Notes: a model not told the origin generated them from the sequence alone. A DNA stretch of 64,000 bases from Caproiciproducens sp. NJN-50 (GCF_004103755.1 NZ_CP035283.1:1798001-1862000); one strand, 5' to 3'; positions 8,958-18,583 are shown, counted from the stretch's first letter. Made by a program: numbers and translations.

Positions 8958-10873
8958 CACTGGATTCTCCCGAACTGGCGCTCCAGATCCTTCCTCCGAA
9001 GCAAAAAGGAAACGGGTCTTCCGTGCGGGCAGTACCGGACGTCCTCCCGTTCCACTCTCCGGGCAAGCGCGGCAAGCTCCATCGGAGAAGTGTCGTCGCC
9101 CGCCTTCACCGCCGCGCGGCAGGCCACGTTGTGATACAGCCAATCGATCTTCTGAGTCGTCAGGTCGCTTTTGTTTTCCGCAAGATAACCCGCGATTTCC
9201 ATCACCGCCCCGGAGACGTCCTCGTTTCCGAGGATCATCGGCGCGCTGCGCACCAGCACCGTCCCGCCGCCGAAATCCTCCAGTTCGAATCCCGCCTGCC
9301 TGCAAAGTTCGAGCGACTCGAGAACCGCCGAGTATTCGTTCTTTTCCAAGGTGACGGGGACCGGTTCGATCAGCATTTGACAGAACGCTTCCCCGCCTCC
9401 GCTTTTCAGCTTTTCATACAGCATCCGCTCGTGCGCCGCGTGTTTGTCGACAAATACAAGGCAGTCGCCGCGTTCCAGAACAATGTAAGTCCCGAACGCC
9501 TCCCCGATCAGACGCTCCGGAACTTCTTCCTCTTCCTGCTTTTCCGGCTGCGGCGCATCGGCCGGAGCGGCTTGAATTCCGGGGGCTGTGCCGGAGAACG
9601 AAGCGGGAAGCGGCTCCGTCAAATTTCCTTCGTTCTTGACACTTGCGAAGCTGGAAGCCGGCACCGCGCGGGGCGGCGTCGGATCCGGAAGGTCGTCGGC
9701 TTCGATGTCGCAGACGGAATCATGCACGGCGCAGCTCCTCTCCCGCACCGGCGGAGGAACCTGCGGAAAGCGCGTTTCCCCGTCCTCCCGTTCCCGCTGC
9801 GCCGCGAAGCGCACCTGCGTGACGCTCTCCTCCTGAAAGCGCGGCTCCTGCCGCTCCTTCGGCAGGTTAATCACCGGCGGTCTGTCTCCGCGGTTCAAAG
9901 CCGTTTTCACGCCGTGATAAACCGCGTCGAACACAGGCTTTTCATTGATAAAACGCACTTCCATCTTGGTCGGGTGGACATTGACGTCCACCGTGCCGAG
10001 CGGAATTTCCAGGTGGAGCACGCAGGCCGGAATCTTCCCCACCATCAGCGAGCCTTTGAACGCTTCCTCAAGCGCGACGGAAGCGGTCCGCGTCCGGACA
10101 TAGCGGCCGTTGATAAAGAAATTCTGCATGCTCCGGTTCGGCCGGGCGGCGGAAGGCCTGGAAATAAAACCGCTGAGCCCGATTCCGTTCAGCTCGTAGT
10201 CAGCCGGAATCAGACCGTCGGTGAATTCCTTTCCATAGACCGCGTAAACGGCGGATTTCAGCCGACCGTCCCCCGGCGTGTGGAGCGTTTCCCTTCCGTC
10301 CCGAAGAAGCCGGAACGAAACCTCCGGATGGGACAGGGCCGCTTTGTCCACGACGGCCGCGACCGCGTTTCCCTCGGTCACATCCTTTTTCAGGAATTTC
10401 ATCCGGGCCGGCGTGTTGTAAAACAGGTCGCGCACCACGATGGTCGTCCCCTGGGGGCATCCGGCGTCCTCGCAGGCCTTCTCCCCTTCTCCGTCGATCA
10501 CATAGCGGGTGCCCGCAAGCTCGCCCTCCGTGCGGGTCAGGAGTTCCACATGGGCCACGGCGGCGACGGAGGCCAGAGCCTCCCCGCGAAAACCGAGCGT
10601 CCCGATGCGGTCCAGGTCTTCGCGGCCCGAAATCTTGCTGGTCGCATGCCGCAGGAACGCGAGCGGCACATCCTCGCGCGCGATGCCGCAGCCGTCGTCC
10701 GCCACGCGCAGAAAAGTGGTTCCCCCGTTCCGGATTTCGACCGTGACGCCGGACGCGCCCGCATCCACGGCGTTTTCCACCAGTTCTTTGGCGACGGAGG
10801 CCGGGCGCTCCACCACTTCGCCCGCGGCGATCAGCTCCGCGACATGTTTGTCCAGCACATTGATTTTTCCCAC
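8957..10873 (-). CDS. mutL: DNA mismatch repair protein MutL
   Basis: MutL couples MutS mismatch recognition to strand removal. The N-terminal GHKL ATPase motifs are clear: ELVENAVDAGA (residues 30-40), DDGCGI and GFRGEAL. A proline-rich, probably flexible linker spans about residues 350-450. The C-terminal domain carries VDKHAAHERMLYEKL, a form of the DQHA(X)2E(X)4E endonuclease motif. CPHGRP near the end is the conserved zinc-site region. This is therefore the nicking type found in organisms without MutH. Length (638 residues) is normal. Confidence 0.97.
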   Translation of the reverse strand: MGKINVLDKHVAELIAAGEVVERPASVAKELVENAVDAGASGVTVEIRNGGTTFLRVADDGCGIAREDVPLAFLRHATSKISGREDLDRIGTLGFRGEALASVAAVAHVELLTRTEGELAGTRYVIDGEGEKACEDAGCPQGTTIVVRDLFYNTPARMKFLKKDVTEGNAVAAVVDKAALSHPEVSFRLLRDGRETLHTPGDGRLKSAVYAVYGKEFTDGLIPADYELNGIGLSGFISRPSAARPNRSMQNFFINGRYVRTRTASVALEEAFKGSLMVGKIPACVLHLEIPLGTVDVNVHPTKMEVRFINEKPVFDAVYHGVKTALNRGDRPPVINLPKERQEPRFQEESVTQVRFAAQREREDGETRFPQVPPPVRERSCAVHDSVCDIEADDLPDPTPPRAVPASSFASVKNEGNLTEPLPASFSGTAPGIQAAPADAPQPEKQEEEEVPERLIGEAFGTYIVLERGDCLVFVDKHAAHERMLYEKLKSGGGEAFCQMLIEPVPVTLEKNEYSAVLESLELCRQAGFELEDFGGGTVLVRSAPMILGNEDVSGAVMEIAGYLAENKSDLTTQKIDWLYHNVACRAAVKAGDDTSPMELAALARRVEREDVRYCPHGRPVSFLLRRKDLERQFGRIQ

Positions 10874-10904
10874 AGCGCGCCCTTCTTTCCGATTCGCAGG
10901 ATGT

Positions 10905-11438
10905 TTACAGATACAGATCCATGATGAGATCGTCGTAATAATGGCCGCCGACCCGAAAATAGTTTTTCAGCCGCCCCACGGTCTGAAACCCGAACTTCTC
11001 ATACAGCCGGATGGCGTTTTCATTATTCCCGTAGACATCAAGATGGATCACTTTCAGAATTTTATTCTCTTTGGCAAAACGGATGAGTTCGGCCAGCAGG
11101 GCGCTCGCCGCACCCTGGTTCCAGTATTTTTCCCGCACGGTGATGCCCAGTTCGCAGTTGTGGGCAAGCCTCTCCTTGCTTTCCCCGGCAAGATTCGCGG
11201 AGCAAACCAGCTCCCCGCCGACAAAGCCGACTAGAAAAAGACTGGACGGACTGCTTTTCTGATCCCGGAGAAACTGTCTTTCCCCCTCCGCGGTAAAGCG
11301 GCATTCGTCTTTTCCATAAGTGAGGAAATCGCTTTCCCCGCCGACAAGGTTCAGATATGCGATCAATTGTTCCGCGTCGCTTTCCTCCGCCCGGCGGATC
11401 AAAAGTTCACGGCCGTCTCTTAAAATCGACTTTGTCAA
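10905..11438 (-). CDS. GNAT-family N-acetyltransferase
   Basis: The 177-residue product is a single GNAT domain that should transfer acetyl from acetyl-CoA to an amine. The acetyl-CoA loop region appears as LGITVREKYWNQGAASAL (motif A). The C-terminal block VYGNNENAIRLYEKFGF is typical of RimJ/RimL-like members. It sits between mutS and mutL in the same orientation, but nothing ties it to mismatch repair. The substrate is unknown. Confidence 0.85.
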   Translation of the reverse strand: MTKSILRDGRELLIRRAEESDAEQLIAYLNLVGGESDFLTYGKDECRFTAEGERQFLRDQKSSPSSLFLVGFVGGELVCSANLAGESKERLAHNCELGITVREKYWNQGAASALLAELIRFAKENKILKVIHLDVYGNNENAIRLYEKFGFQTVGRLKNYFRVGGHYYDDLIMDLYL

Positions 11439-11468
11439 AATGATTCCCCCTTTTTCGGAGTCCGCCGG

Positions 11469-14090
11469 CTATTTTGCAAGCTTGGTCAGTTCAAACAGCG
11501 CGTTCATGCACTCGATCGGCGTCAGGGTATTGACGTCCAGCGTTCCGAGCCTGTCCAGGATTTCCGAATGGTTCGGAGGAGTCAGCGCCATCTGCAGATC
11601 GTCCTCTTCTTCCCCGGATTTCGCCGCGCGCCGTTTGGGCGGGGAAATCTCGTCCCCATTGTCCAGTTCGGAGAGGATCTGCTTTGCGCGCGTGATGATC
11701 CGGTTCGGCACGCCGGCGAGCTTCGCGACTTCGATGCCGTAGCTGTCGTCTGCGCCGCCCCGCACGATGCGGCGCAGAAAGGTGATGTCGTCCCCGCGCT
11801 TTTTGACCGCGATATTGTAATTTTTGACGCCCGGAATCAGGTCTTCGAGCTCGGTCAGCTCGTGGTAATGGGTCGCGAACAGCGTTTTTGCGCCGAGCTG
11901 CTTTCGGTCCGCCACATATTCCAGGACCGCGCGGGCGATGCTCATGCCGTCGAACGTGGAGGTCCCGCGGCCGATCTCATCCAGGATCAGCAGGCTGTCC
12001 TTTGTCGCCTCCCTGACGATCTCCGCCACCTCCGACATCTCCACCATAAAGGTAGACTGGCCGGAGGCCAGATCGTCCGACGCGCCGACGCGGGTGAAGA
12101 TCGCGTCCACGATCCCGATTTCCGCGGCCGAGGCCGGAACAAAGCAGCCGGTCTGCGCCATGATGACGATCAGGGCGATCTGCCGCATATAAGTGGATTT
12201 TCCCGCCATGTTCGGCCCGGTGATGATCGCGACCCGGTTTTCCTCCCGGTCCAGCTCCGCGTCGTTCGGAACGAACGGTTCCTCCGAAAGCGCCTCCACG
12301 ACGGGGTGGCGGCTTTCCTTCAGAACGATTTTCCCGCTCAGGTTCACGACGGGACGGATGTATTTGCGGTCCACGGAAACCTGTGCGAACGAAAGCAGGA
12401 CGTCCAGGCGGGCGACGGCCGCCGCCGTTCTCTGAACCCGGCTCATCTGGGAGGCGACCTGCTTCCGGACGGAGTCGAAGAGCTGATACTCAAGCTGGAC
12501 GGATTTGTCGTGCGCGCCGAGGATGCGGCCCTCCAGCTCCTTGAGCTCCGGGGTGATGAAACGCTCACAGTTCGTCAGCGTCTGTTTGCGGATGTATTCG
12601 GGCGGCGCCTGGTCCTTATAGGCGTTGCTGATCTCTATGTAGTACCCGAAGACGCGGTTGTAACCGACTTTCAGCTTCGGGATGCCGGTTTTCTCCCGTT
12701 CCTGCGCCTCGATTTTCGCAATCACGCCGCGCCCGTCGCTCATGTCCCCTTTGAGCAGGTCCAGTTCCGCGCTGAAGCCGGGGCGGATCACGCCGCCCTC
12801 CCGGATGGAAAACGGTGGCTCGTCCACAATCGCCCGCTCGATCAGTTCCCGGACATCCTGAAGCTCGTCGAGATCCGCCCAGATTCCCCGGAGCAGCTCG
12901 GAGCGGGAATCCTTCAAAAGGGATTTGAGCATGGGGAGCGATTCGCACGCAAAGGAAAGGCTTTTGAGCTCCCTGCCGTTTGAAGTCCCGTAAACAATGC
13001 GGGACATCAGCCGCTCCAGGTCGTGGATGCCGGAAAGCCGGCCGGAAAGCCCGTCCCGCAGGATGCTGTCCTCGGAAAGCTCCTCCACCGCGTTCAGCCT
13101 CCGGCCGATCTGCGCCGGACTGAGCAGCGGGTTTTCAATCCAGCTGCGGATCAGGCGCTTGCCCATCGCGGTTTTCGTGCGGTCCAGAACCCACAGAAGC
13201 GAGCCGCGCTTTTCCTTGCTGCGCATGGTTTCCAGCAGTTCCAGGTTTCGCCGCGTGTTCAGGCTGAGGCGCATGTACTGGGTCCCGCTGTAAAGGTCCA
13301 GCTCCTCCATGCGCTCCAGTCCGGTCTTCTCGGTCCGCTTCAGATATTTGAGCAGCGCGCCGACCGCGCGCGTGATCTCCGGCTTTTCGGAAAGGTCCAG
13401 GTCCTCCAGGCTGTTTTTGTGAAACTGCTCCAGGACCAGCGGCGCGCAGGTCTCCGATGCAAAATCGTCGCCGGAAAGCAGCTCCAGGCTGACGCTCAGC
13501 CTCTTTTTGATAAAATCGGGAAGCGTGCTCAGGTCAAGCGCCTCCTGTCCGATCAGGATTTCCCTCGGAGAGAAGCGGCTCAGTTCATTGATCAGCCGCT
13601 GGGTCAGTTCCTCCGCGTTTTTCCCGGTCAGCGTGGTCGCGTGCAGTTCCCCCGTGGAAACATCCGCGAAGCAGACGCCGGCCTGCGTGCCGGAAACGCA
13701 GAGGGAACAGATGTAATTGTTGCGCGATTCGTCCAGCATGCTGCTTTCCAGAACGGTTCCGGGCGTCACGACGCGGATGATGTCCCGCTTGACCAGCCCC
13801 TTCGCAAGCGCCGGATCCTCCATCTGCTCGCAGATGGCGACCTTGTACCCCTTCGCGATCAGGCGCGCGACGTAAGTCTCATAGCTGTGAAACGGGACGC
13901 CGCACATCGGCGCCCGCTCCGGCTGGCCGCAGTCGCGCCCCGTCAGCGTCAGTTCCAGCTCGCGGGACGCAAGCTTCGCGTCGTCGTAAAACATCTCGTA
14001 AAAGTCTCCGAGGCGGAAGAACAGGATCGTGTCCGGATATTGTTTTTTCACTTCAAAATACTGCTTCATCATGGGGGATAATTCCGCCAT
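11469..14090 (-). CDS. mutS: DNA mismatch repair protein MutS
   Basis: MutS recognises mismatches and small loops. The N-terminal mismatch-binding domain has the Phe-x-Glu clamp within FFRLGDFYEMFYDDA near residue 25. The C-terminal ATPase has Walker A GPNMAGKSTYMRQ and Walker B DEIGRGTSTFDG. I start at the ATG at 14090 (873 residues), which has GGAGG 12 bases upstream. The longer open frame to 14156 adds residues not seen in the family and overlaps the YlbF-like stop region. Confidence 0.97.
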   Translation of the reverse strand: MAELSPMMKQYFEVKKQYPDTILFFRLGDFYEMFYDDAKLASRELELTLTGRDCGQPERAPMCGVPFHSYETYVARLIAKGYKVAICEQMEDPALAKGLVKRDIIRVVTPGTVLESSMLDESRNNYICSLCVSGTQAGVCFADVSTGELHATTLTGKNAEELTQRLINELSRFSPREILIGQEALDLSTLPDFIKKRLSVSLELLSGDDFASETCAPLVLEQFHKNSLEDLDLSEKPEITRAVGALLKYLKRTEKTGLERMEELDLYSGTQYMRLSLNTRRNLELLETMRSKEKRGSLLWVLDRTKTAMGKRLIRSWIENPLLSPAQIGRRLNAVEELSEDSILRDGLSGRLSGIHDLERLMSRIVYGTSNGRELKSLSFACESLPMLKSLLKDSRSELLRGIWADLDELQDVRELIERAIVDEPPFSIREGGVIRPGFSAELDLLKGDMSDGRGVIAKIEAQEREKTGIPKLKVGYNRVFGYYIEISNAYKDQAPPEYIRKQTLTNCERFITPELKELEGRILGAHDKSVQLEYQLFDSVRKQVASQMSRVQRTAAAVARLDVLLSFAQVSVDRKYIRPVVNLSGKIVLKESRHPVVEALSEEPFVPNDAELDREENRVAIITGPNMAGKSTYMRQIALIVIMAQTGCFVPASAAEIGIVDAIFTRVGASDDLASGQSTFMVEMSEVAEIVREATKDSLLILDEIGRGTSTFDGMSIARAVLEYVADRKQLGAKTLFATHYHELTELEDLIPGVKNYNIAVKKRGDDITFLRRIVRGGADDSYGIEVAKLAGVPNRIITRAKQILSELDNGDEISPPKRRAAKSGEEEDDLQMALTPPNHSEILDRLGTLDVNTLTPIECMNALFELTKLAK

Positions 14091-14159
14091 ACTCGCTGAC
14101 CGCCTCCATTTCCCTTCAAATCCGCATTCGCTCCGTCTTTGCGGGATGAATCCCACTCA

Positions 14160-14567
14160 TTAGTGGCATCCGCTGCAGGAGCCGCATTCGCCGCCGCAGG
14201 AATGCTCGACGTAATCCGCCGTCTCCGGGTCCGCGCCGTTCGCGCTCTGCTCGATGATCGCGTTGACGCGGCGCAGCAGGGTGTCCATCTGGGCCTTGGC
14301 TTCGTTGTACGCAGCCATGCTCGGAACCTTCATGATGGTTTCATACAGGCTGTTCAGCTCCTGCTGATAAGCCTGAAGCTTTTCCTGATCGCGGTCCTGT
14401 TTCCTGGCCTCCGATTCCAACGACATTCTTTTCAGGTTATACTGGCCGATCAGGTCCTGCAGGCCCTCGTCGTCATCCGTATTCTGAACCGCAAGCTGCA
14501 TTTTCAGGTATCTGTCGTCCTTCTGAATTTCCTTGCCCAAATCCCTTGTCATCTGAATAATATCCAT
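14160..14567 (-). CDS. YlbF/YmcA-family protein with a Cys/His-rich tail
   Basis: The 135-residue helical protein matches the YlbF/YmcA (Com_YlbF) family, members of which form the Y-complex that regulates RNA processing and development in Bacillus. Helices cover about residues 1-110. The extreme C-terminus is CGGECGSCSGCH, four Cys and one His close together, a possible metal or Fe-S ligand set. Bacillus Y-complex proteins are known to carry Fe-S clusters, so this may be related; that is inference. The gene has AAGGAGAGACGAT before its ATG and lies 23 bases after miaB. Confidence 0.82.
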   Translation of the reverse strand: MDIIQMTRDLGKEIQKDDRYLKMQLAVQNTDDDEGLQDLIGQYNLKRMSLESEARKQDRDQEKLQAYQQELNSLYETIMKVPSMAAYNEAKAQMDTLLRRVNAIIEQSANGADPETADYVEHSCGGECGSCSGCH

Positions 14568-14590
14568 ATCGTCTCTCCTTCATAAAAATG

Positions 14591-16012
14591 TCAGATCAGT
14601 TCCCCGCTCAGAATCCAGTTGCGCGCGCCGGTGACGCGGACGTCGGCAAACCCGCCGGTCAGGGCGGGTTTGCCCGGAAAATCGACCACGATGTTTCCGT
14701 CCGTGCGGCCGGTCAGGAGCCCCGTCTTCGGATTTTGCCTTTCGATCAGCACTCTCTGCACCGTCCCGACGGAAGAGGCGCAGCGCCTTGCGGCAATCGC
14801 CTCCTGCTCCGCGCACAGTTCCTGAAACCACTTGGTTTTTTCGCCCATCGGCACAGGATCCGGCAATCCGGCCGCTCTTGTCCCCGTGCGGGGCGAATAG
14901 ATAAAAGTAAACAGGGAAGTAAATTCCACGCGCCGGATCAGATCGACCGTATCGAGGAACTCTTCATAGCTTTCCCCGGGAAATCCGACAATCACGTCGG
15001 AAGTAAGGGAAAGATCGGAAATTTTTTCTTTCGCGTAAGCAGTCAGGTCCAGGTATTGCTCCCTCGTGTAACCGCGGTTCATCTCTTTCAGAACCCGGTT
15101 GTTTCCCGACTGGAACGGCAGGTGGAGATGATGGCTGATATGCCTGCCCGCCGCGATGGTATCGATCAGCTCTTTGGTCAGGTCCTTGGGATGAGAGGTC
15201 ATAAAACGGATGCGGTAATCGCCCTCGGCTTCGTCCAGCATGCGCAGGAGAGCGGCAAAGCTGACCGGGTGTGCAAGGGATTTGCCATAGGAGTTGACAT
15301 TCTGGCCCAGCAGGGTAATGTCTTTGTATCCGTCCCGGACAAGCCCCCGGAATTCCTCCAGAATCGCCTCCGGCTCGCGGCTGCGCTCCCGTCCCCGAAC
15401 ATAGGGCACGATGCAGTAGGAACAGAAATTGTCGCAGCCGTACATGGCGGTGAGCCACGCCTTGACTTTTCCGTCCCGCTGGACCGGAAGGCCCTCCGCG
15501 ATCTCGCGGTCCCCGCTGTCGTCCCCGCGCTCGAACACGCGCCCGCTTTCCGTCAGCGCGCGCAGCAGAAGCTGCGGGAAGCGGTGGATCACGTGGGTCC
15601 CGAACACAAGACCGACAAACGGAAACACGGAACGAATCCGCTCGGCGGCTTTTTCCTCCTCCATCATGCAGCCGCAGACGGCGATCAGCGTGGACGGATG
15701 CCGGCGTTTCACATTCTTCAGCGCGCCGACGTTTCCGAACACCCGGTCCTCCGCATGTTCGCGCACCGCGCAGGTATTGAACAAAATAAAATCCGCGTCT
15801 TCCTCGTTTTCCGTAAACGAAAATCCCATTTGAGCAAGGAAGCCCTTGATCTTTTCGCTGTCGGAAACATTCTGCTGGCAGCCGTAAGTGCGCACCAGCG
15901 CCAACGGCGGGCCGCCGCGCGTCCGCATCGCCATGATTTCTCGAACCCGCCGGACGGCTTCGCCGTTATCCGGCGCCGGTAGATGAGACAGGAACGGGGC
16001 TTCTTCTGGCAA
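14591..16012 (-). CDS. miaB: tRNA-2-methylthio-N6-dimethylallyladenosine synthase
   Basis: MiaB is a radical SAM methylthiotransferase acting on tRNA A37 after MiaA. The N-terminal UPF0004 domain has TYGCQQNVSDSE and two further cluster Cys (NTCAVRE, CGCMMEE). The radical SAM motif is CDNFCSYC. A C-terminal TRAM RNA-binding domain ends the protein. I place the start at the TTG at 16012, seven bases after GGGAGG, giving 473 residues. An upstream extension to 16096 is open but lacks homology and a ribosome site. It is the first gene after the promoter near 16.17 kb. Confidence 0.95.
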   Translation of the reverse strand: MPEEAPFLSHLPAPDNGEAVRRVREIMAMRTRGGPPLALVRTYGCQQNVSDSEKIKGFLAQMGFSFTENEEDADFILFNTCAVREHAEDRVFGNVGALKNVKRRHPSTLIAVCGCMMEEEKAAERIRSVFPFVGLVFGTHVIHRFPQLLLRALTESGRVFERGDDSGDREIAEGLPVQRDGKVKAWLTAMYGCDNFCSYCIVPYVRGRERSREPEAILEEFRGLVRDGYKDITLLGQNVNSYGKSLAHPVSFAALLRMLDEAEGDYRIRFMTSHPKDLTKELIDTIAAGRHISHHLHLPFQSGNNRVLKEMNRGYTREQYLDLTAYAKEKISDLSLTSDVIVGFPGESYEEFLDTVDLIRRVEFTSLFTFIYSPRTGTRAAGLPDPVPMGEKTKWFQELCAEQEAIAARRCASSVGTVQRVLIERQNPKTGLLTGRTDGNIVVDFPGKPALTGGFADVRVTGARNWILSGELI

Positions 16013-16112
16013 ACGGAATTCCTCCCATGTGTTTGGATTACAAATTATTATAACATGAACCGCGGAGCCGCATAAAAACGCGTGATCAGCCCGCAATCAT
16101 GGTTCAATGTTC

Positions 16113-16154
16113 TCTCAGGCGTCGGAAGCTCTGCTTCCGCTTACGCCGTGAGGT
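16113..16154 (-). promoter_or_regulatory. Hairpin in the 5' untranslated leader of miaB
   Basis: Directly downstream of the -10 element, the minus strand can fold into a long stem. CTCACGGCGT and GCGGAAGC pair with GCTTCC, GACGCC and TGAG around an AGA loop. No U tract follows, so it is not a terminator. It may stabilise the transcript or be a protein site. Confidence 0.45.
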
Positions 16155-16155
16155 T

Positions 16156-16184
16156 ATTATAGCATAGCGCCAAACGGGCTTCAA
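16156..16184 (-). promoter_or_regulatory. Sigma-A type promoter for the miaB-mutS-mutL gene string
   Basis: On the minus strand a TTGAAG -35 box and a perfect TATAAT -10 box are separated by exactly 17 bases. The element points at miaB and lies just after a strong terminator for the upstream unit. It is the best candidate for driving the long downstream gene string. Confidence 0.8.
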
Positions 16185-16193
16185 GAAAAAAGC

Positions 16194-16233
16194 GGAAAAA
16201 GCCCCGTGACTTTCCAATTTGGAGCCTCGGGGC
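16194..16233 (-). terminator. Intrinsic terminator upstream of the miaB promoter
   Basis: On the minus strand GCCCCG pairs with CGGGGC, with further pairing inside the loop, followed by TTTTT. It should end transcripts coming from the glycosyltransferase. The 16234-16420 stretch between this terminator and that gene's stop shows no supported gene. Confidence 0.8.
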
Positions 16234-16420
16234 GATCTCTTGATTTTGTTGGAATTGAATCTGATCATTGCATTTGACGTGCTGACGGAAAGTCTTTTGT
16301 TTCCGCCGGAATGGCTTCACAGGTTGCTGGCGGCGCCGCTGGTGTGGGACCTCACTCCGTCGGTCATTGCGCTCAAAAGCTGGCCCGTTGTGACTAAAAA
16401 CAGCCGGCTTGCCGACGCAA

Positions 16421-17383
16421 TTAACGGGGACGGTACAGCCCGGGGGAAAAACGCCACAGCAGGATGCTCCTACGAAGCTTCGGGTCCATTCTGCGGTCCG
16501 CCGTCAGAAGACGGTTATATCCGAAGGCCTGAAGGCAGCCGCGGACGGAACGCGCATCGTTGCCCTCGCGCAGAAGGACGTCCACCGCGTTCATAACGGC
16601 CTGCGGCACTCTGATCCGTTCCACAAGCCGAAGCAGTTCCGCATCCTCCGGGCAGTTGCTCCTGACCGCGTCCGCAATGCGGAGGACCGACTCCACGCGC
16701 TGGAAAATATCCGTCCCGGCGGGCTTCTGCTTGCCGCGTTTCAGCTCGCAGGTTTCATTCCTTCTAAGCACCACAGGCGCCTGAACCACGGCGTCAGAAA
16801 GCAGCAGACACCGGGCGATGAATTCCTCCGAATACCCGTAGCGGCAGGCTTCCTCAAATTCAATCTGTCGTTCCAGCAGGAAGGATCGCCGAATCAGCAC
16901 TGCGGAGATATCGATCGCCGCGCCCCGCAGAATCCAGCTTTTCAGATACTGATTTCCGCCGTGGTGAAGGATCGCGCTGCTCAGCGAACGCCGTTCCGCC
17001 GACCGGGCTTCCTCGCGGCCGGTGCAGCCAAATACAAAATCCGCCTTGGTCCGCTTTGCGGTTTCCAAAAAAGCAGGGACAAAGTTTTCATACAGCCTGC
17101 GGGCAAAAATAAAAGAAATATAACTGCCGTCGGCTTTCTGAATTCCCGTATTCAGCGCCGCGGAAGCCGTCGAATTCCCATTCTGGATCACATAACCGTG
17201 GAGTCCCATCTCTTTCATCTGCCGCACCGCCTGCAAAACGGTACGATCCACCGAACCCATATCGACAACGATCAGTTCCGAGTTCAGTTCTTCAGCCTGC
17301 TTCTGAACAAAACGAAGGATCCCGACAATCTCTTCTTCCACATTTTTAACCGGCAAGATCAAAGAAAGTTCCATAGCCTGCAC
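16421..17383 (-). CDS. Family 2 glycosyltransferase-like protein
   Basis: The N-terminus MELSLILPVKNVEEE and the following ELIVVDMGSVDRT match the nucleotide-sugar binding fold of GT2 enzymes (normally VDDGSxDxT). The second part, with RLYENFVPAFL and SWILRGAAIDISAVLIRRS, is consistent with the acceptor half. The DXD metal motif is not clear, since VDMGS replaces the usual VDDGS, so activity is uncertain. I choose the GTG at 17383, nine bases after AGAGGTG; the ATG at 17374 is possible. Donor and acceptor are unknown. Confidence 0.72.
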   Translation of the reverse strand: MQAMELSLILPVKNVEEEIVGILRFVQKQAEELNSELIVVDMGSVDRTVLQAVRQMKEMGLHGYVIQNGNSTASAALNTGIQKADGSYISFIFARRLYENFVPAFLETAKRTKADFVFGCTGREEARSAERRSLSSAILHHGGNQYLKSWILRGAAIDISAVLIRRSFLLERQIEFEEACRYGYSEEFIARCLLLSDAVVQAPVVLRRNETCELKRGKQKPAGTDIFQRVESVLRIADAVRSNCPEDAELLRLVERIRVPQAVMNAVDVLLREGNDARSVRGCLQAFGYNRLLTADRRMDPKLRRSILLWRFSPGLYRPR

Positions 17384-17618
17384 TGTAATATACACCTCTG
17401 CTTCTATCAGCCATGATCCGCAAACAAAGTATACCATATTATCCACGGGATAAAAGTCTTAATTTACACAGATCGATTGGTGGAATTTCAGTTTTCTTGT
17501 TTGATTTCCACTTGGAATGAAACAATCCGACGAAAGCGTAAGAATTTGTTACACTCTTGTAAAATTGTCTATTTTATCTTCACAGAAAAGAATGTAATTT
17601 TGTCTGGGAGTGACCGAT

Positions 17619-18581
17619 ATGGAATTTGACGCGGTAATGAAACGTGCCGCCATCAGTGCGACAGTGGACCTTTCCCTTCACGGGATTGTAACCGATCCAC
17701 GGCGCAGTATGAAGAACGCGGTGGATTTGTTCAGCTATCTGACGGAAGATATTTTCGGTGAAAGCATTATTTCAAAAGTCCGCCAAGAAGCGAAAAATCC
17801 CAGGAGCTGTTTTTATCGGATGATTACCTCCATGGTTCAGAACGTTGACCATTCCATTTTAAAGGAAATCGGAACCAACATGTGTTTTAACCGGGCGGCC
17901 GTCCTTACGGACCAGGTCCAGGAGCCGGAGGCGGCGGAAAGAAAAAACCTGTGGAGGATCTCACCGGAAAATTTATGTGAAGCGGTAGAATTTATTAAAA
18001 AAGAGGGGGTCTATTTTTTCGTTATCTGCGGTTTACACCCCCTCCGTTACCAGGACAAGATTTTCGAAGCGTGCAGAAAAAACCACGACTGTGTGTTTTA
18101 TATCACTTCCGAAGGCTGCGACATCAGCGACAGCCTGGCGCAGAAAATCATCGAAACCGGAAATATTATTTTATCCGTGAGGATCAACACTTTCGCCGAC
18201 CCGGAAAAAATGGCGGAAGGGTGCGGCCGCTCTTTTCATATTCTAAAAAGCAGGAAATGTCTCTTCGGATACATCGCGGAAATCGGCTCACCCGCTGCAA
18301 AATCATGCTGCAGCGACGGTTTCATCAACTGCATGGCAAATTACGGTTGCCTTTTCGGCTGGTACTATATTTCAAAAGCCGGACAGAAGATCGATTCCTG
18401 CCGTCTGGCGGTAAGTAAGCTGATGAATTCCTCTCTGACCTCGCGCAGCAAGCCTCTTCTCCTCCTCAGTCCCGAAACGGACCGCATGATCTTAAAGAGA
18501 TTTGTAACCGGAGGGCGGTGCTATCTGATTGATTCCAGCCAGGGCATCCGGTGCCGGTATTGTACCCAGAAAGCGCGGTAA
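17619..18581 (+). CDS. Degenerate radical-SAM-related protein lacking the Fe-S motif
   Basis: This 320-residue protein resembles a Clostridia radical SAM family that has an N-terminal helical part, a CxxxCxxC motif, a GGEPL motif and a C-terminal GGRxYLxI block. The N-terminal part (DHSILKEIGTN), the helix-strand after it (GVYFFVICGLHPL where GGEPL is expected) and the C-terminal GGRCYLIDSSQGIRC are recognisable. The segment that should hold CxxxCxxC, between about residues 98 and 115, is missing. The GGEP motif has become CGLHP. It should therefore be unable to hold the usual cluster. The ATG at 17619 has GGGAG at a spacing of 8, and the frame is intact, so it seems to be expressed. The relationship is from memory of the family. 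Confidence 0.6.
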   Translation: MEFDAVMKRAAISATVDLSLHGIVTDPRRSMKNAVDLFSYLTEDIFGESIISKVRQEAKNPRSCFYRMITSMVQNVDHSILKEIGTNMCFNRAAVLTDQVQEPEAAERKNLWRISPENLCEAVEFIKKEGVYFFVICGLHPLRYQDKIFEACRKNHDCVFYITSEGCDISDSLAQKIIETGNIILSVRINTFADPEKMAEGCGRSFHILKSRKCLFGYIAEIGSPAAKSCCSDGFINCMANYGCLFGWYYISKAGQKIDSCRLAVSKLMNSSLTSRSKPLLLLSPETDRMILKRFVTGGRCYLIDSSQGIRCRYCTQKAR

Positions 18582-18583
18582 AA

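Noticed and set aside
16219..16596. A 125-codon plus-strand frame after the glycosyltransferase terminator
   Set aside because: It overlaps the antisense strand of the glycosyltransferase, has no ribosome site and no recognised homology.
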